Assembly: GCA_016649775.1 (NCBI GenBank)
Contig: JAENWY010000100.1
Span: 1-8,136, forward strand
Source of the DNA: Spirochaetaceae bacterium
GTDB taxonomy: Bacteria; Spirochaetota; Spirochaetia; Sphaerochaetales; Sphaerochaetaceae
Direction of reading: 5' to 3'
DNA length: 8,136 nt
Shown here piece after piece: positions 5,823 through 8,136 of this stretch (position 1 is the first letter of the stretch; the number at the start of each line of letters is the position of its first letter). The notes beneath the pieces were generated by a model. That model did not search any database. It was given only the letters and a program-made list of their open reading frames with translations, and was not told the origin of the DNA. A program made the position numbers and the translations under genes.

Positions 5823-5829
5823 TATATTT

Positions 5830-8136
5830 ATGTATAAGGTTATTAAAAGAAATTGTGATGTTGTAGATTTTGATGTACAAAGAATTGCGAGAGCAATTGA
5901 GAAAGCTTTTAAGGCTACAGAAAAAAATTACAATCCAAGTATGATTGATTTCATTGCTTTAAAAGTAACAGCAGATTTTGATGAAAATGTTGAGAACAAC
6001 TTAATCTCAGTTGAAGCAATTCAAGATTCTGTAGAGCATGTATTAATCCAAGCTGGATATGCTGATGTTGCAAAATCTTACATATTATATCGAAAACAAA
6101 GAGAAAAAATTAGATCAATGAAATCAACAATTGTTGATTATAAAGATATTGTAGACAACTATCTAAGATTAAATGACTGGAGAGTTAAAGAAAATTCTAC
6201 AGTTACTTATAGTGTAGGCGGTTTAATACTTTCTAACAGTGGTGCAATCACAGCTAACTACTGGTTATCAGAAATATATGATGAAGAAATTGGCAAGGCT
6301 CACCGTAATGCAGATTTTCATATTCATGATTTATCTATGTTAACAGGTTATTGTGCTGGTTGGTCATTAAAACAATTAATCAAAGATGGTCTTGGTGGTG
6401 TTACTGGTAAAATTACAAGTAAACCAGCAAAACACTTAAGCTCATTAACTAACCAAATGGTTAACTTCTTAGGTATTCTTCAGAATGAATGGGCTGGAGC
6501 TCAAGCTTTCTCTTCCTTTGATACATATTTAGCACCTTTCGTAAAAGTTGATAATTTATCTTACTTACAAACAAAACAATGTATTGAATCCTTCATTTAT
6601 GGTGTTAATACTCCTTCTCGTTGGGGAACCCAAGCTCCTTTCTCTAATATTACATTAGACTGGACTGTTCCAAATGATTTAGCTAAGATTCCTGCAATTA
6701 TTGGTGGTAAAGAAATGGACTTTACTTATGGTGATTGTAAGAAAGAAATGGATTTAATAAATAAAGCTTTTATTGAAGTATTTATTGAAGGTGATGCAGA
6801 TGGAAGAGGCTTCCAATATCCAATTCCAACATATTCAATTACTAAAGACTTCGACTGGAGTGGAACTGAAAATAATAGATTATTATTTGAAATGACTTCA
6901 AAATATGGTACTCCTTATTTCTCAAACTATGTAAATAGTGATATGGAACCTAGTGATGTTAGGTCTATGTGTTGTCGTCTAAGATTAGATTTACGTGAAT
7001 TAAGAAAGAAAAGTGGTGGTTTCTTCGGTAGTGGTGAATCAACAGGTAGTGTTGGTGTTGTTACTCTTAACATGCCTCGTTTAGCTTATCTTTCAAAAGA
7101 TGAAAATGATTTTTATGAAAGACTAAACAACTTGATGGATGTTGCTGCAAGATCCCTTGATGTTAAGAGGACAATAATTACTCGTTTATTAGAAGAAGGT
7201 TTATATCCTTATACTAAGAGATATTTAGGTGGATTTGAAAATCACTTCTCAACAATTGGTCTTGTTGGTTTAAATGAAGCTGCATTAAACGCTAATTGGA
7301 TAAAAAAGAATATTTCTACAACAGAAGGGAAGAATTTCTCAATTGATGTATTAAACCATATGAGAGATAGACTATCTGATTATCAAGAAAAATATGGTGA
7401 TTTATTTAATCTTGAAGCTACACCTGCTGAAAGTACTGCCTTCCGTCTTGCTAAGCATGATAAAGTTCAGTTTCCTAATATTATTACAGCTAGTGAAGGT
7501 GATGGTCCTGAAGCAACTCCTTATTACACTAATAGTTCTAACTTACCTGTAAGTTATACTAATGATGTATTTGAAGCTCTTGAACATCAAGATGATATGC
7601 AAACCTTATATACATCTGGAACAGTTTTCCATGCATTTATTGGTGAAAAACTTTCAAGTTGGAAAGAAACTGCGCTTATGGTTAAGAAGATTGCAGAAAA
7701 CTTCAAACTTCCTTATTATACTATAAGTCCAACTTATTCAATTTGTCCTGAACATGGATATCTTGCTGGTGAACACTTTATTTGTCCTGAATGTGGAAAA
7801 GAATCTGAAGTATATAGTAGAATTACTGGTTATTACAGACCTGTTAAAAACTGGAATAAGGGTAAAGAAAGAGAATTTAAAGACAGAAATGTTTATAAAT
7901 TTGAAACAAGTGTATTAACAAAAGATGAAAGGACTATTAAAAAGCAGAATGAAGGGGTAATTGTTGAAGGTGAAAATGATAAATTAATGTTATTTACAAC
8001 TCCAACTTGTCCTAATTGTTTAATGGCTAAAAAGTTCTTAGATACTGCTAACATGCAATATGAAGTTATTGATGCTACACAAGAAAAAGACTTAGCTAAT
8101 AGATTTGGTATTTTAACAGCTCCAACTCTTGTAAGC
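5830..8136 (+). CDS. nrdD: Anaerobic (class III) ribonucleoside-triphosphate reductase with fused thioredoxin-like domain, 3'-truncated
   Basis: The frame is open to the last base, giving 769 residues with no stop, so the C-terminus is missing. Residues about 3-93 are an ATP-cone, the allosteric domain that senses ATP/dATP. HIHD (164-167) and C175 in GYCAGWS lie in the active-site barrel, C175 being the likely thiyl-radical cysteine; C381-C382 in RSMCCRL form the second cysteine site. A zinc site follows: C639-x2-H642-x9-C652-x2-C655. RITGY (664-668) holds the glycyl radical Gly667, installed by the neighbouring NrdG. Most class III enzymes end soon after this glycine. Here about 50 residues of linker lead to a redoxin-like domain with CPNC (727-730) and a probable cis-Pro765 in TAPTL. 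This suggests a disulfide-exchange reductant in cis, rather than the formate used by E. coli and T4 enzymes; that is inference. Confidence 0.95.
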   Translation, partial: MYKVIKRNCDVVDFDVQRIARAIEKAFKATEKNYNPSMIDFIALKVTADFDENVENNLISVEAIQDSVEHVLIQAGYADVAKSYILYRKQREKIRSMKSTIVDYKDIVDNYLRLNDWRVKENSTVTYSVGGLILSNSGAITANYWLSEIYDEEIGKAHRNADFHIHDLSMLTGYCAGWSLKQLIKDGLGGVTGKITSKPAKHLSSLTNQMVNFLGILQNEWAGAQAFSSFDTYLAPFVKVDNLSYLQTKQCIESFIYGVNTPSRWGTQAPFSNITLDWTVPNDLAKIPAIIGGKEMDFTYGDCKKEMDLINKAFIEVFIEGDADGRGFQYPIPTYSITKDFDWSGTENNRLLFEMTSKYGTPYFSNYVNSDMEPSDVRSMCCRLRLDLRELRKKSGGFFGSGESTGSVGVVTLNMPRLAYLSKDENDFYERLNNLMDVAARSLDVKRTIITRLLEEGLYPYTKRYLGGFENHFSTIGLVGLNEAALNANWIKKNISTTEGKNFSIDVLNHMRDRLSDYQEKYGDLFNLEATPAESTAFRLAKHDKVQFPNIITASEGDGPEATPYYTNSSNLPVSYTNDVFEALEHQDDMQTLYTSGTVFHAFIGEKLSSWKETALMVKKIAENFKLPYYTISPTYSICPEHGYLAGEHFICPECGKESEVYSRITGYYRPVKNWNKGKEREFKDRNVYKFETSVLTKDERTIKKQNEGVIVEGENDKLMLFTTPTCPNCLMAKKFLDTANMQYEVIDATQEKDLANRFGILTAPTLVS

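Larger units (their letters stand above)
5451..5829 (+). other. 379-bp nrdG-nrdD intergenic control region
   Basis: No convincing coding frame is present. In order it contains two NrdR-box-like palindromes flanking an A10 tract, an extended -10 promoter, a foldable leader of about 260 nt with a three-way-junction structure, a second AT-rich hairpin, and the nrdD Shine-Dalgarno site. Confidence 0.8.

Overview
The window is AT-rich DNA (roughly 30% G+C by eye) from what looks like a diderm anaerobe with the standard genetic code. An Omp85-type outer-membrane barrel argues for an outer membrane. The anaerobic ribonucleotide reductase and its radical-SAM activase argue for anaerobic growth. Spirochaetota or Fusobacteriota would fit, but the sequence does not settle this.

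Layout. (1) Positions 1-2808, plus strand, form a tight three-gene operon: the C-terminal 442 residues of an Omp85-superfamily protein (POTRA end plus beta-barrel), a YhcC/YtqA-type (TIGR01212) radical SAM protein joined to it by a TAATG stop/start overlap, and a VanZ-like membrane protein overlapping by 20 nt. A rho-independent terminator at 2833-2854 closes the operon. (2) Positions 2970-4223, minus strand, carry a stand-alone PLP-dependent diaminopropionate ammonia-lyase. It converges on the operon and ends in its own strong hairpin terminator (2917-2948). (3) Positions 4224-4754 are a 531-bp divergent AT-rich region. It holds candidate promoters for both flanking genes, a hairpin-forming element, a perfect 16-bp palindrome and a tandem 11-bp repeat. 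(4) From 4755 to the window end, plus strand, is the anaerobic dNTP module: nrdG (activase), a 379-bp regulatory region, then nrdD (class III ribonucleoside-triphosphate reductase), cut by the window end at residue 769.

How it works together. NrdG uses an iron-sulfur cluster and SAM to install the glycyl radical on NrdD (Gly667), which then makes deoxynucleotides without oxygen. This NrdD carries a C-terminal thioredoxin/glutaredoxin-like domain (CPNC), so its reductant may be built in. Upstream of nrdD are two NrdR-box-like palindromes, 31 bp apart centre to centre. The second overlaps the -35 of a good extended -10 promoter, which fits repression by NrdR when dNTP/ATP is plentiful.

The most unusual part is the roughly 260-nt leader between that promoter and the nrdD start. 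It can fold into a compact three-way-junction RNA (5613-5735) closed by a helix of about 19 positions, followed by a second long hairpin ending directly at the Shine-Dalgarno sequence. I do not recognise this RNA as a known riboswitch class. It is the best candidate here for an undescribed regulatory element.
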